64,000 bases of DNA from Castellaniella sp036379515 (GTDB lineage Bacteria > Pseudomonadota > Gammaproteobacteria > Burkholderiales > Burkholderiaceae_B), in NCBI RefSeq assembly GCF_036379515.1, contig NZ_DASVGN010000036.1, positions 61,316 to 125,315 of the forward strand, given 5' to 3'. The notes under the pieces are model-generated. The model did not search any database. It saw only the letters and a list, made by a program, of their open reading frames with translations, and was not told the DNA's origin. Within the stretch, counting starts at the first letter, position 1; every line of letters starts with the position of its first letter. Of the stretch, positions 25,525-34,739 are shown one piece after another. Made by a program: the position numbers and the translations under genes.

Positions 25525-25835
25525 GGCGGATCCTCCATCCCAGTTTGCAAGGTACTCGCCAGTTCCTTTGCTCGTCTGATGTCACGGCTTTGCGTGGATT
25601 TATTGCCCCCGCCCAGCATGACGATGAGCACATCGCCCTGTTGCGTGTAGTACATCCTCCAGCCCGGGCCGAAAAACTCTCGCATATCGAAAACGCCTTC
25701 GCCAACTGGCTCGACATCCCCGAGTAAACCACGTGCCGCCTTTTCCAATCGGCGAATCAGACGCGCCCTCGTGGAGGGATCCTTCAGACTGGCAAACCAA
25801 TCATCGAATTCGGGCGGGGGCTTGATCGTGTACAT
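25521..25835 (-). CDS. RelE/ParE-superfamily toxin (HigB-like, Gp49-type)
   Basis: 104 residues with the fold order of small RelE-type ribonuclease toxins: FDDWFASLKDPSTRARLIRR, then GVFDMREFFGPGWRMYYTQQ and VLIVMLGGGNKSTQ with a basic C-terminus. Such toxins cleave mRNA on ribosomes. It is paired with the antitoxin gene directly downstream by a 4-base overlap. A short AT-rich palindrome TATCGTATTCGATA (25842-25855) just before the start may be the operator. Confidence 0.85.
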   Translation of the reverse strand: MYTIKPPPEFDDWFASLKDPSTRARLIRRLEKAARGLLGDVEPVGEGVFDMREFFGPGWRMYYTQQGDVLIVMLGGGNKSTQSRDIRRAKELASTLQTGMEDPP

Positions 25836-25841
25836 GTTCTA

Positions 25842-25855
25842 TCGTATTCGATAGG
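25842..25855. promoter_or_regulatory. Putative toxin-antitoxin operator
   Basis: TATCGTATTCGATA is a near-perfect inverted repeat placed seven bases before the toxin start. The position suits autoregulation by the XRE antitoxin. Inferred from symmetry only. Confidence 0.45.
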
Positions 25856-25904
25856 ATACACATGTGCAAGAAATTACCGGCCATTCTTTGCTCAAGCGCC
25901 CAAA

Positions 25905-26381
25905 CTACGCCCATCCCGCGCGGAGAACGAGTTGTACCTGGGTTCCCGACTCCACCACCAGTTTCTCGTTCGATCTGGAGAAGCGCCACATGCGCACGAT
26001 GGGCTCCAGCCACGATGTTAACGTAGCGGCCAACGCCCTGGCCGGGCTGCGCTCGAACTGGCCGATGAGCGCCAGGAATTTCGGCAGCATCTTCTTGGCC
26101 CGCTTGGCAGTAAGCGTCTTGAGCACCAGAAAGCCGTTGAGCTGCTGCCTGGCGAAGTACAGCGCCCGTAGCACGGGGAACAGCGCCAGGTACTGGTGCA
26201 GACGCGCCTGCTGCACCGTCAAGAGCTTCCAGTGGTGGCGGCGCACCAGGCTGACGAGCCCCCGGTTCTTGCGGCCCTCGGGGTCGTGGCTTTGCCAGAG
26301 CTTCATGAAGTGTCGGTTGACCAGCCGCACGACGTGGAAGCGGTCGGGACTGTCAAAGCGCTGCTGCGAGCACGCACGCAA
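25905..26381 (-). pseudogene. ISL3-family transposase remnant
   Basis: The open stretch encodes DRFHVVRLVNRHFMKLWQ, DPEGRKNRGLVSLVRRHHW, LFPVLRALYFARQQLNGFL and ALAATLTSWLEPIVRMWRFS, the central and C-terminal core of ISL3 transposases. The N-terminal zinc-finger half is missing and the usual GFHxKME... ending is garbled and ends in a stop. It is therefore a dead fragment between the toxin-antitoxin pair and the LysR gene. Confidence 0.8.
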
Positions 26382-26436
26382 CGGCCGTGCTGGCGTTGTC
26401 CTGGTCGGAGTCGGGTCGTGCGGTCATGTGTTCCGC

Positions 26437-27459
26437 CTAAAAAGTGGCTTCCTCGACACCTTCGTGCACCAAAAAATCCCGGATGGTCGAACCGCTCTTT
26501 GTTTGTGATGCAAAGGCGCACTCTGGGCTGAAACCCGTGCCGCCGGTGCAGTCCCTCATCCGGGGGCACTTCTGGAACAGCTCGCTGACCCAGTCCACGA
26601 ATACGCGTACCCTGGGTGAAAGGTGCCGGTTGTACAGGTATGCCACGGAGATTGGCATAGGGGCGGGTGCCCATGGCGTCAACACCTCGCGCAGCTCGCC
26701 TGTTTGCAGATAGGGTGTGACCATATAGCGCGGCAACTGGATCAAGCCGAAGCCTTGCAGCCCGCATGTCAGATATGCCTCCGAGTCATTGACCGAAATG
26801 ATGCCGTTGACGCTCACTTCGACAGGCTTATCGTCCACCGAGAAGCTCCAATCCTGGACCCCCGTGCCGGTGGCCCTGGAGAAATAATGCACGGCCTGGT
26901 GCTGATCCAGATCCTGGATCGTCTTCGGTTCGCCGCGGCGCTCGATATACGAAGGGGCGGCGCAGGTCACGATCTCCAGGGTACCAATGCGCCTGCCGAC
27001 CAGCGTAGGCCCCTTCAGCTCTCCGACGCGGACCACGCAGTCCACAGCGTCCTGCACAAGGTCGATCGGGCGGTCGCTCATGCCTATTGCCAGTTCGATG
27101 TCGGGGTAGCGCGTATGAAAGTCGCACAGCGCGGGAATCAGGATCAGCCGACCCATCGAGGGTAGCGTATCAATACGCAGGCGGCCGCGCGGGCTCTGCG
27201 TGGTGTCACGCAGTGAGGCCTCGGCGTCTTCAACGTCGGCCAGGATGCGCACGCAACGTTCGTAATAGGACGCGCCGTCCGGGGTCAGGCTCAGGCGCCG
27301 AGTCGTGCGGTTCAGCAGCCTGGATCGTAGCTGGCGCTCCAGGGCCTGAATCGTGGTCGTAATGGTCGAGCGCGGCAGCCCGAGCGTATCTGCGGCCATC
27401 GTGAAGCTGTTGGCTTCGACGACGCGGGTGAAAACCTGCATGGCTTGAAAGCGATCCAT
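26437..27459 (-). CDS. LysR-family regulator of the RND efflux operon
   Basis: 340 residues. The N-terminal winged HTH (MQVFTRVVEANSFTMAADTL, then LPRSTITTTIQALE) and a LysR substrate-binding domain are complete by about residue 300. It is divergent from an RND efflux operon with 127 bases between start codons, as MexT is to mexEF-oprN, so it probably activates the pump on binding a small ligand. The last 40 or so residues (from about CPRMRDCTGG) exceed the usual LysR length of about 300. They fall next to the ISL3 remnant, so the native C-terminus may have been replaced by read-through. Confidence 0.85.
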   Translation of the reverse strand: MDRFQAMQVFTRVVEANSFTMAADTLGLPRSTITTTIQALERQLRSRLLNRTTRRLSLTPDGASYYERCVRILADVEDAEASLRDTTQSPRGRLRIDTLPSMGRLILIPALCDFHTRYPDIELAIGMSDRPIDLVQDAVDCVVRVGELKGPTLVGRRIGTLEIVTCAAPSYIERRGEPKTIQDLDQHQAVHYFSRATGTGVQDWSFSVDDKPVEVSVNGIISVNDSEAYLTCGLQGFGLIQLPRYMVTPYLQTGELREVLTPWAPAPMPISVAYLYNRHLSPRVRVFVDWVSELFQKCPRMRDCTGGTGFSPECAFASQTKSGSTIRDFLVHEGVEEATF

Positions 27460-27465
27460 TATTTG

Positions 27466-27480
27466 CTTATTCCGAATAAG
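27466..27480. promoter_or_regulatory. LysR-type operator candidate 1
   Basis: CTTATTC-C-GAATAAG is a perfect 15-bp inverted repeat containing a T-N11-A core. It lies six bases upstream of the LysR start, as for an autoregulatory site. Confidence 0.5.
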
Positions 27481-27491
27481 GTTGTCTGAAA

Positions 27492-27507
27492 ACAGATATT
27501 TATCTGT
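27492..27507. promoter_or_regulatory. LysR-type operator candidate 2
   Basis: ACAGATA-TT-TATCTGT is a perfect 16-bp inverted repeat in the middle of the LysR-efflux intergenic region. It would place a bound regulator about 80 bases before the adaptor gene. Confidence 0.5.
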
Positions 27508-27586
27508 CTATTCAAACAATCAATAATACGCCGACTCTTCTGTACTGCATACGGTGTGCTTTTCGACGCGCCGCCCGAGGACCATC

Positions 27587-28798
27587 ATGTTGTCAAAAAC
27601 CAATCGATACGCTGCAGCGTTCATCGCTGTGGCTCTTGCCGCTATCGGCGTTGCCGTATTCCACCTGCGGGCCGGGACGGCCCGGGCCGCGATACCCCCA
27701 CCCGTCGCGGCCGTAGCGGTCGACGTCGCTACCGTTCGCAGCCGGATGATGACCGATTGGCACGATTATTCCGGTCGGCTCGAAGCGGTCCAACGCGTGG
27801 ACATCCGCCCGCTCGTGTCGGGCACCTTGACCGCCGTGCACTTTACCGACGGCAGCTTCGTGCACAAGGGCGATCCGCTATTCACGATCGATCCACGCCC
27901 TTACCAGGCTGCGGTGGATCACGCGCAGGCCCAGCTGGCTGCGGCGCGCGCGCAGGCCGCCTACACGGCCTCCGACCTGGCACGGGGCAAGCGCCTGCTG
28001 GCAGACAACGCGATCGCGAAACGGGACTATGAGGAAAAGCGCAACGCGTCGAGCGAGGCAGCGGCCAATCTGCTGGCGGCGCGCGCAGTGCTCGAGTCGG
28101 CTGAACTGGATCTGGGGCACACCCGAATCGTCGCGCCCATTTCGGGCCGGGTATCGCGCGCGGCGCTGACCGTCGGGAATGTAGTGACGGCGGGAGCTGG
28201 GGCCGCGCCATTGACTTCACTGGTGTCGATGTCTCGCATGTATGCCGCCTTTGACGTGGACGAACAAAGCTTCCTGAAGGTCGTCAATCCTGCACGCCAG
28301 TCTGGAATGCAGTCAATACCGATCCGGATGGGCCTGACCGGGGAGAACGGTTATCCGCGCGAAGGCACGCTGGTGTCGATTGACAACCATCTGGACGTCT
28401 CATCGGGCACGATCCGCGTACGGGCGGTGTTCGACAACGCAGATGGCACGTTGGTGCCGGGCTTATATGCGCGTATCGAGCTCGGGAGTGGCGCGCCCCA
28501 TTCGGCCCTGTTGATTGATGAGCGAGCGGTTGGCACCGACCAGGACAAGCGTTTCGTGCTGGTGGTCGACAAGCATGACAAGACGGCTTACCGCGAAGTG
28601 CGGTTGGGCGCGGACAACGGCGGCCTGAGAGTCGTCGAATCGGGATTGAAGGCCGGCGAGCGCATCGTCATCAACGGTCTGCAGCGCGTCCGGCCGGGAG
28701 ACCTCGTGACACCGCAACCGGCGTCGGCCTCCAGCGAGGCGGATCTTGCGCTGTCGGAGCCTGCCGCGCCAGCGGCGGGCTCCGCGGACCACTCCTGA
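27587..28798 (+). CDS. RND efflux periplasmic adaptor (MexE/MexA-like)
   Basis: About 403 residues of the HlyD/AcrA membrane-fusion family. An N-terminal hydrophobic anchor (AAFIAVALAAIGVAVFHL) is followed by a lipoyl-like half (VDIRPLVSGTLTAVHFTDGS), an alpha-hairpin (about 105-190), a second lipoyl half (RIVAPISGRVSRAALTVGN), then beta-barrel and membrane-proximal domains. It links the inner-membrane pump to the outer-membrane channel. ATG 27587 has GAGGAC upstream and gives a proper anchor; the frame is open to 27554. First gene of a three-gene operon, with 18 bases to the pump gene. Confidence 0.92.
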   Translation: MLSKTNRYAAAFIAVALAAIGVAVFHLRAGTARAAIPPPVAAVAVDVATVRSRMMTDWHDYSGRLEAVQRVDIRPLVSGTLTAVHFTDGSFVHKGDPLFTIDPRPYQAAVDHAQAQLAAARAQAAYTASDLARGKRLLADNAIAKRDYEEKRNASSEAAANLLAARAVLESAELDLGHTRIVAPISGRVSRAALTVGNVVTAGAGAAPLTSLVSMSRMYAAFDVDEQSFLKVVNPARQSGMQSIPIRMGLTGENGYPREGTLVSIDNHLDVSSGTIRVRAVFDNADGTLVPGLYARIELGSGAPHSALLIDERAVGTDQDKRFVLVVDKHDKTAYREVRLGADNGGLRVVESGLKAGERIVINGLQRVRPGDLVTPQPASASSEADLALSEPAAPAAGSADHS

Positions 28799-28816
28799 GC
28801 ACAGGGTTGACAACTG

Positions 28817-31800
28817 ATGAATATTTCAAAATTCTTTATTGATCGGCCGATATTCGCCGGGGTGCTGTCGGTCCTGATTCTGCTGGCCGGCGGCTTGGCG
28901 ATGTTTCAATTGCCAATTTCCGAATATCCCGAAGTGGTGCCACCCTCGGTCGTCGTGCACGCCCAGTATCCCGGAGCCAACCCCAAGGTGATCGCGGAGA
29001 CGGTCGCTGCGCCCCTTGAAGAATCCATCAACGGTGTAGAGCACATGCTCTACATGCAGTCGCAGGCCAATAGCGATGGCAATCTGACGCTCACGGTGAA
29101 TTTCCAGCTCGGCACCGACCCGGACAAGGCCCAACAGCTGGTGCAGAACCGGGTCTCCCAGGCACTGCCCCGACTGCCTGAGGAGGTGCAGAAGCTGGGC
29201 GTGACGACGGTCAAGAGTTCACCCACGCTGACGATGGTGGTCCATCTGCTCTCGACCGACAATCGTTACGACGTCACTTATCTGCGCAATTACGCGGTCC
29301 TTAACATCAAGGACAGACTGGCACGCATCCCCGGTGTGGGCGAGGTGCAGATATGGGGGTCGGGCGACTACGCAATGCGCGTCTGGTTGAACCCACGAAA
29401 AGTCGCACAGCGCGGGCTGACTGCGAGCGACGTCGTTGCGGCCATCCGTGAGCAGAATGTACAGGTGGCGGCAGGCACTATCGGTGCATCGCCCAACTTG
29501 GCCGACGTGCCCCTGCAGCTGTCGGTCAATGCACACGGCCGCTTGCAGACCGCAGCGGAATTCTCCAACATCATCCTCAAGACCTCGGCAGACGGTGGGG
29601 TGACGCGTCTCGGAGACGTGGCACGTGTGGAGCTTGGCGCAGCCCAGTACAGTTTGCGTTCTTTGCTGAACAACAAGCCTGCTGTCGGGATGGCCATCAT
29701 GCAGTCGCCAGGCGCCAATGCGCTGGCTGTCTCGGATCAGGTGCGCGCGACCATGAAGGAGCTGTCGGCTGATTTTCCGGCGTCGGTCAAGAGCAGCATC
29801 GTCTACGACCCCACGCAGTTTGTGCGCTCGAGCATCGAGGCCGTCATCGAGACTCTGTTGGAGGCAATCGCCCTGGTGGTCCTGGTGGTGATCGTTTTTC
29901 TGCAAACCTGGCGCGCATCCATTATCCCGCTTCTGGCGGTGCCCATCTCCATCGTGGGAACGTTCTCGCTGCTGCTGGCATTCGGCTATACCATCAATGC
30001 CCTGTCGCTGTTCGGGCTGGTGCTCGCTATCGGGATCGTGGTCGACGACGCCATCGTGGTGGTCGAAAACGTCGAGCGCAATATCGCCGAGGGCTTGTCC
30101 GCGCGCGATGCCACCTATCGCGCCATGCGCGAGGTCAGTGGTCCCATCATCGCGATCGCCTTGACGCTGGTCGCCGTCTTCGTACCCCTGGCTTTCATGA
30201 CGGGGCTCAGCGGTCAGTTCTTCAAGCAGTTCGCCATGACGATCGCCATCTCGACGGTGATCTCGGCGTTCAACTCGCTCACGCTTTCGCCCGCGCTGGC
30301 CGCTTTGCTGCTCAAGGGGCATGGCGAGCCGCCTGACTGGCTCACGCGCACGATGAACCGGCTGCTAGGCGGTTTTTTCGGGCGGTTCAATCGCTTCTTC
30401 GGCCGTACTTCCGATCGCTATGCGGGTGGCGTGTCAGGCGTGGTGACCCGCAAGGCGTCTTTCATGGGCGTCTATGTGGTCCTGCTGGCGATGACGCTCG
30501 GGGTTGCATATATCGTGCCAGGCGGATTTGTGCCGGCTCAAGACAAACAGTACCTGATCGGTTTCACCCAGCTTCCCAACGGGGCGTCCCTGGATCGTAC
30601 CGAGAAGGTGATTCGTCGCATGGGCGCGATCGCCCTGAAGCAGCCCGGTGTCGAGGACGCCATTGCGTTCCCGGGGTTGTCCATCAACGGCTTTACCAAC
30701 AGTTCGAGCGCGGGGATCGTCTTCGTGACCTTGGCGCCATTCAAGAAGCGTCGCGGTGCCGCACTGTCGGCCAACGCCATCGCGGCGAGCCTGAACCGAC
30801 AGTTCTCGGGAATCAAGGACGCGTTCATCGCCGTCTTTCCACCGCCGCCCGTTATGGGTCTGGGCACGGTCGGCGGGTTCAAGCTGCAGATCGAGGATCG
30901 TGCCGGGGTGGGCTACGCAAAACTTGATGCAGCCGCACAGGCGTTTCTCGCGCGGGCACGTCAGACGCCCGAGCTGGGGCCGACCTTTTCCAGCTATCAG
31001 ATCAATGTGCCGCAACTCGATGTGAATCTGGACCGCGTCAGGGCCAAGCAGTTGGGTGTGCCGATCACGGATGTGTTCGACACGATGCAGATTTACCTGG
31101 GGTCGCTGTATGTAAATGATTTCAACCGGTTCGGACGTGTGTATCAGGTCAGGGCGCAGGCCGATGCACAGTACCGCTCGCGGCCTGAAGACATTCTGAA
31201 CCTCAAAACGCGCAGCCGTTCAGGCGAGATGGTGCCGCTCTCGTCGCTGGTCGAGGTGACACCCAGCTTCGGGCCCGAGATGGTGGTGCGCTATAACGGC
31301 TATACCGCCGCCGACATCAACAGCGGACCCGCGCCGGGCTATTCGTCGGGTCAGGCGCAGGCCGCGGCTGAACGCATTGCTGCAGAGACGCTGCCCGCTG
31401 GCGTCAAGTTCGAGTGGACGGACCTGACGTATCAACAGATCCTGGCAGGCAATGCAGGCATCTGGGTGTTTCCTATCAGCGTGCTGCTGGTATTTCTGGT
31501 CCTGGCTGCCTTGTACGAGAGCCTGATCCTCCCGCTGGCGGTCATCCTTATCGTGCCCATGAGCATTCTGGCGGCCTTGACCGGCGTGTGGCTTACAGGG
31601 GGCGACAACAATATCTTTACGCAGATCGGCCTGATGGTTTTGGTCGGCCTGGCCTGCAAGAACGCCATCCTGATCGTGGAATTCGCACGTGAGCTGGAAT
31701 TGCAGGGTGTGCCGACCCTCAAGGCTGCGATCGAAGCATGCCGCCTGCGGTTGCGTCCCATTCTGATGACCTCCATCGCATTCATCATGGGCGTCGTGCC

Positions 31801-31999
31801 GCTGGTGACATCGGTGGGCGCTGGCTCCGAGATGCGCCAGGCAATGGGGATCGCTGTGTTCTTCGGCATGCTGGGCGTCACCTTGTTCGGCTTGTTCCTG
31901 ACACCTGTGTTTTATGTCTTGCTGCGCTCACTGGGACGCCGCCGCCTGCATTCGGCCTCGGCGCATGAGGCACCCACGCTGACCGTTCATGCGAAGTAA
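28817..31999 (+). CDS. RND multidrug efflux permease (HAE1, MexF/BpeF-like)
   Basis: 1060 residues, full length for HAE1 transporters. It starts MNISKFFIDRPIFAGVLSVL, with 12 predicted membrane helices in two halves and large periplasmic loops. The proton-relay aspartates sit in GIVVDDAIVVVENVER in the fourth helix. Overall similarity is closest in pattern to MexF-type pumps, which export chloramphenicol, quinolones and trimethoprim in other species; the substrate here is unknown. It forms a tripartite pump with the flanking adaptor and outer-membrane channel. Confidence 0.95.
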   Translation: MNISKFFIDRPIFAGVLSVLILLAGGLAMFQLPISEYPEVVPPSVVVHAQYPGANPKVIAETVAAPLEESINGVEHMLYMQSQANSDGNLTLTVNFQLGTDPDKAQQLVQNRVSQALPRLPEEVQKLGVTTVKSSPTLTMVVHLLSTDNRYDVTYLRNYAVLNIKDRLARIPGVGEVQIWGSGDYAMRVWLNPRKVAQRGLTASDVVAAIREQNVQVAAGTIGASPNLADVPLQLSVNAHGRLQTAAEFSNIILKTSADGGVTRLGDVARVELGAAQYSLRSLLNNKPAVGMAIMQSPGANALAVSDQVRATMKELSADFPASVKSSIVYDPTQFVRSSIEAVIETLLEAIALVVLVVIVFLQTWRASIIPLLAVPISIVGTFSLLLAFGYTINALSLFGLVLAIGIVVDDAIVVVENVERNIAEGLSARDATYRAMREVSGPIIAIALTLVAVFVPLAFMTGLSGQFFKQFAMTIAISTVISAFNSLTLSPALAALLLKGHGEPPDWLTRTMNRLLGGFFGRFNRFFGRTSDRYAGGVSGVVTRKASFMGVYVVLLAMTLGVAYIVPGGFVPAQDKQYLIGFTQLPNGASLDRTEKVIRRMGAIALKQPGVEDAIAFPGLSINGFTNSSSAGIVFVTLAPFKKRRGAALSANAIAASLNRQFSGIKDAFIAVFPPPPVMGLGTVGGFKLQIEDRAGVGYAKLDAAAQAFLARARQTPELGPTFSSYQINVPQLDVNLDRVRAKQLGVPITDVFDTMQIYLGSLYVNDFNRFGRVYQVRAQADAQYRSRPEDILNLKTRSRSGEMVPLSSLVEVTPSFGPEMVVRYNGYTAADINSGPAPGYSSGQAQAAAERIAAETLPAGVKFEWTDLTYQQILAGNAGIWVFPISVLLVFLVLAALYESLILPLAVILIVPMSILAALTGVWLTGGDNNIFTQIGLMVLVGLACKNAILIVEFARELELQGVPTLKAAIEACRLRLRPILMTSIAFIMGVVPLVTSVGAGSEMRQAMGIAVFFGMLGVTLFGLFLTPVFYVLLRSLGRRRLHSASAHEAPTLTVHAK

Positions 32000-32012
32000 T
32001 CGAGAGTTGGCT

Positions 32013-33461
32013 ATGACGACATACTTACGAAGCGTTCTTGTACCCGCCCTCCTGGCGGGGCTGCTGGCGGGTTGTGCGGTGGGACCGGATTATCAACGAC
32101 CATCGGTTGAGATTCCCAAGACGTTCAAAGAGGCCACACTATCGCCCGAGGCTGCTCAGCGCTGGAAGGACGCGCAGCCTTCCGACGCGATGAAGCGCGG
32201 CAAATGGTGGACGATATTCAAGGATGCCAAGCTGGACGCCTTGGAAGACCAGGCCTTGAAGGCAAATCAGAATTTGAAGGCTGCTGCCGCTCGTGTGGCG
32301 CAGGCGCGTGCCTTGCAGAGGGGTGCGAGCTCAGAGCGGATGCCCCAGGTGGATGCTGGTTTTGGCGTGACCCGCCAGCGGGCCTCGAACGTTTCGCAGG
32401 GTTTGCCTGCAGGGGCGCCCAATCCGCCAGTCACCGCATGGCGTGCGCAGGCGGGCGTTTCCTACGAAGCAGATCTGTTCGGACGTGTCGCTGCCACCGT
32501 CGATGGGGCCACCGCCGATGCGCAACAAAGCGAGGCCTTGTTCCGGTCCGTGCAGCTCGCTTTGCAAGCGGATGTCGCCCAGACTTATTTTCTGATCCGT
32601 GAGCTGGACTCTGAGCAGGCGCTCTATCGGGGTACTGTCGATTTGCGTGGCAAGTCCTTGAACCTGGTGGAGCACCGTTACGCGCAGGGTGATATAGGGG
32701 AACTGGACGTGGCGCGCGCTAAATCCGAACTGGCGGCGGCCCGCTCGGAGTCCATGGGTATCGCGCGCCAACGTTTGGTAGCTGAGCACGCCTTGGCCGT
32801 CCTGCTGGGCGAGCCGCCCGCCGACTTCAAGTTGCCGCCCCATACGCTGGATCGTGTGGCGGTCAGGATACCTGCAGGGCTTCCTTCATCTTTGCTCGAG
32901 CGCCGACCCGATATCGCGGCAGCCGAGCGTGCCATGGCGGCGGCCAATGCGCGTATCGGCGCAGCGCGCGCCGCGTTTTTCCCGCGCTTGAGTCTGACAG
33001 GTGCTCTGGGATATGAGTCCTCCGAGTTGGGTGATCTATTCCAATGGTCCAGCCGGACGTTCCTGTTAGGGCCGCTGGTCGGGACCATGCTGTCGCTTCC
33101 GATCTTCGATGGGGGCCGGCGACAGGCCGGCGTGGATTTCGCGCGGGCTCACTACAAAGAGGAAGTCGCTGCGTATCGCCAGACGGTGTTGGGCGCATTC
33201 CGGGATGTAGAGGACGGTTTGTCGAGCCTGCGCATCCTGGGCGAGCAGACCGACATGCAAGATGCCGCAGTGAAATCTGCAGCCCGGGCGGCGCGCCTGT
33301 CGCAGATTCAGTATCGCGAGGGATCGGTGAGCTATCTGGATGTGATCGACGCGGATCGTGTGGTTTTGCAGCAGCAACGCGCGGCCGTACAGCTTGATGG
33401 CGATCGCGCCCGGACTGTGGTCCAACTCATCCGTGCAATCGGCGGGGGGTGGGGTGCCTAG
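32013..33461 (+). CDS. RND efflux outer-membrane lipoprotein channel (OprN/NodT-like)
   Basis: About 482 residues. A lipoprotein signal peptide ends at LLAGC (Cys at about residue 20), followed by GPDYQRP, the classic start of NodT/OprM-family channels. Two repeated TolC-like halves follow, with the conserved ERRPDIAAAERAMAAANARIG near 300 (split here at ERRPDIAAAERA and MAAANARIG). ATG 32013 places the signal peptide correctly; an ATG at 31989 overlaps the permease. Last gene of the pump operon. Confidence 0.93.
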   Translation: MTTYLRSVLVPALLAGLLAGCAVGPDYQRPSVEIPKTFKEATLSPEAAQRWKDAQPSDAMKRGKWWTIFKDAKLDALEDQALKANQNLKAAAARVAQARALQRGASSERMPQVDAGFGVTRQRASNVSQGLPAGAPNPPVTAWRAQAGVSYEADLFGRVAATVDGATADAQQSEALFRSVQLALQADVAQTYFLIRELDSEQALYRGTVDLRGKSLNLVEHRYAQGDIGELDVARAKSELAAARSESMGIARQRLVAEHALAVLLGEPPADFKLPPHTLDRVAVRIPAGLPSSLLERRPDIAAAERAMAAANARIGAARAAFFPRLSLTGALGYESSELGDLFQWSSRTFLLGPLVGTMLSLPIFDGGRRQAGVDFARAHYKEEVAAYRQTVLGAFRDVEDGLSSLRILGEQTDMQDAAVKSAARAARLSQIQYREGSVSYLDVIDADRVVLQQQRAAVQLDGDRARTVVQLIRAIGGGWGA

Positions 33462-33473
33462 AGACACGGATCG

Positions 33474-33715
33474 ATGCCCGCTACCCTCCAGCTGACGCTC
33501 ATATTCGGGGTCTATGCCGTATCCATGTGGATATTTTTGACTGCAGCGGCTGTCCCGGCACTGATTGTGGCCCGGCTTTTGCAGGGCTTGGCCACGGGGA
33601 TCGGGCTCACGCTGGGCAGCATCGCAGTGGGCTCGGACTTGTTGCTCTTCGTGGGCACCGTCTTGGCCGGTACTGGTTTCGGGCTGGGATTTCTGGGCGC
33701 CCTGAGGACCAGCCG
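33474..33715 (+). pseudogene. Decayed MFS transporter fragment
   Basis: Short pieces of a major-facilitator protein are joined: TLIFGVYAVS, PALIVARLLQGLATGIGL, then GTVLAGTGFGLGFLGALR. The first and later helices are fused with internal deletions, and the end is fused to IS3 sequence. It lies 12 bases after the efflux operon and is not a functional gene. Confidence 0.7.
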
Positions 33716-33763
33716 CACGGCGCATTCGCGCACTTCCGGGGAAAACCTGGTCTGGCTCGCCAT
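33703..33763 (-). pseudogene. IS3-family OrfA 5' fragment
   Basis: Minus-strand translation begins MASQTRFSPEVRECAVRLVL, the N-terminus of IS3-type OrfA. It breaks off where the MFS fragment starts. Upstream to about 33830 the sequence looks like the IS left end. It may be a partner scar of the same IS type whose OrfB end remains at 18401-18562, but that link is untested. Confidence 0.65.
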
Positions 33764-33895
33764 GACTCATTCTTCCAAGGTTTGGAGCCTCCCCAGAACT
33801 CGGTGTGATCCATCCTGGGCTTTTTAAACACCCACGACGCTGTAGCGATCTATCCGCACATCGACTATCTTTCAAATAAGATTCATGTATGTATC

Positions 33896-33924
33896 TTGAC
33901 TAATCATGAACATCTGGTTAGGAT
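33896..33924 (+). promoter_or_regulatory. Promoter of the MipA/OmpV gene
   Basis: TTGACT (33896-33901), a 17-base spacer and TAGGAT (33919-33924) lie about 33 bases before the start codon. Confidence 0.55.
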
Positions 33925-33956
33925 GCGGTCCTGTTTCTTAAGATTGAGTCTCTTCC

Positions 33957-34739
33957 ATGTCCTTCCGTTCGCACCGCTACTCTTCTCCCTCCATCCACCA
34001 TCCTCTGCGCCAGGGGTTGGCCCTGGCCTTGCTGGGGCTGGCGCTCTCTGGCACTGCTCAGGCAGATAGCAGCATTACCCTGGGAGCCGGGGTCGGAGCC
34101 ATCCCGCGCTACGAGGGATCCAGCGAATACAAGGGCACAGAGATCCCCATCGTCAATGCACGGATCGGACCTTTTTATGCCCGTACCGACCATGGCGTCG
34201 GCATCAATCTGATTGAAACCCCCACAGTGACACTGAGCGCCGGGGTCAACATGATGTGGGGTTATGACAGCGGCGATATGCCGCACGGCATCGACGGCCT
34301 GTCCGACGAGGTCGGCGCCCGTCTGGGCCTGTCCACACGCTTCGCCGGCGCGATTTTCCGTGTTGCGGCCACTCAGGCTCTCAAGGACAGCGACCGGGGT
34401 CTGCGCCTGGATGCCCGGATCGCCTATCCCTTCGCGCTGACCGACCGCGTCCGGCTGGTGCCCAGTGTGGCCACCAGTTGGGCCAGCGAGAAGTACATGG
34501 ACAGCTACTTCGGCATCACGGCCGACGAATCCCGCCGCTCCGGCCTGGCGCAGTACCAGCCAACATCAGGGTTCAAGGATGTGTCGGCCCGCATGGCGGT
34601 GAACTTCGCGCTCACGGAACGGTTCAACCTGACCGGTACGGTCAACATCAGCCGGCTGGTCGGCGAAGCCGCCGGCAGCCCCCTGGTTGAACAGAAAAAC
34701 CAGGTCAGCACGGTCGTAGGCGCCAGCTATACCTTCTGA
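33957..34739 (+). CDS. MipA/OmpV-family outer-membrane protein
   Basis: 260 residues. A Sec signal peptide (ALALLGLALSGTAQA-DS) precedes a beta-barrel of alternating hydrophobic strands. Family hallmarks are GAGVGAIPRYEGSSEYKG near the start of the mature protein and a C-terminal aromatic end VGASYTF. MipA/OmpV proteins sit in the outer membrane; MipA of E. coli links a murein hydrolase and synthase, but most relatives are uncharacterised. The 3' end overlaps the convergent TetR gene by 13 bases, so transcription of one may affect the other. Confidence 0.92.
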   Translation: MSFRSHRYSSPSIHHPLRQGLALALLGLALSGTAQADSSITLGAGVGAIPRYEGSSEYKGTEIPIVNARIGPFYARTDHGVGINLIETPTVTLSAGVNMMWGYDSGDMPHGIDGLSDEVGARLGLSTRFAGAIFRVAATQALKDSDRGLRLDARIAYPFALTDRVRLVPSVATSWASEKYMDSYFGITADESRRSGLAQYQPTSGFKDVSARMAVNFALTERFNLTGTVNISRLVGEAAGSPLVEQKNQVSTVVGASYTF

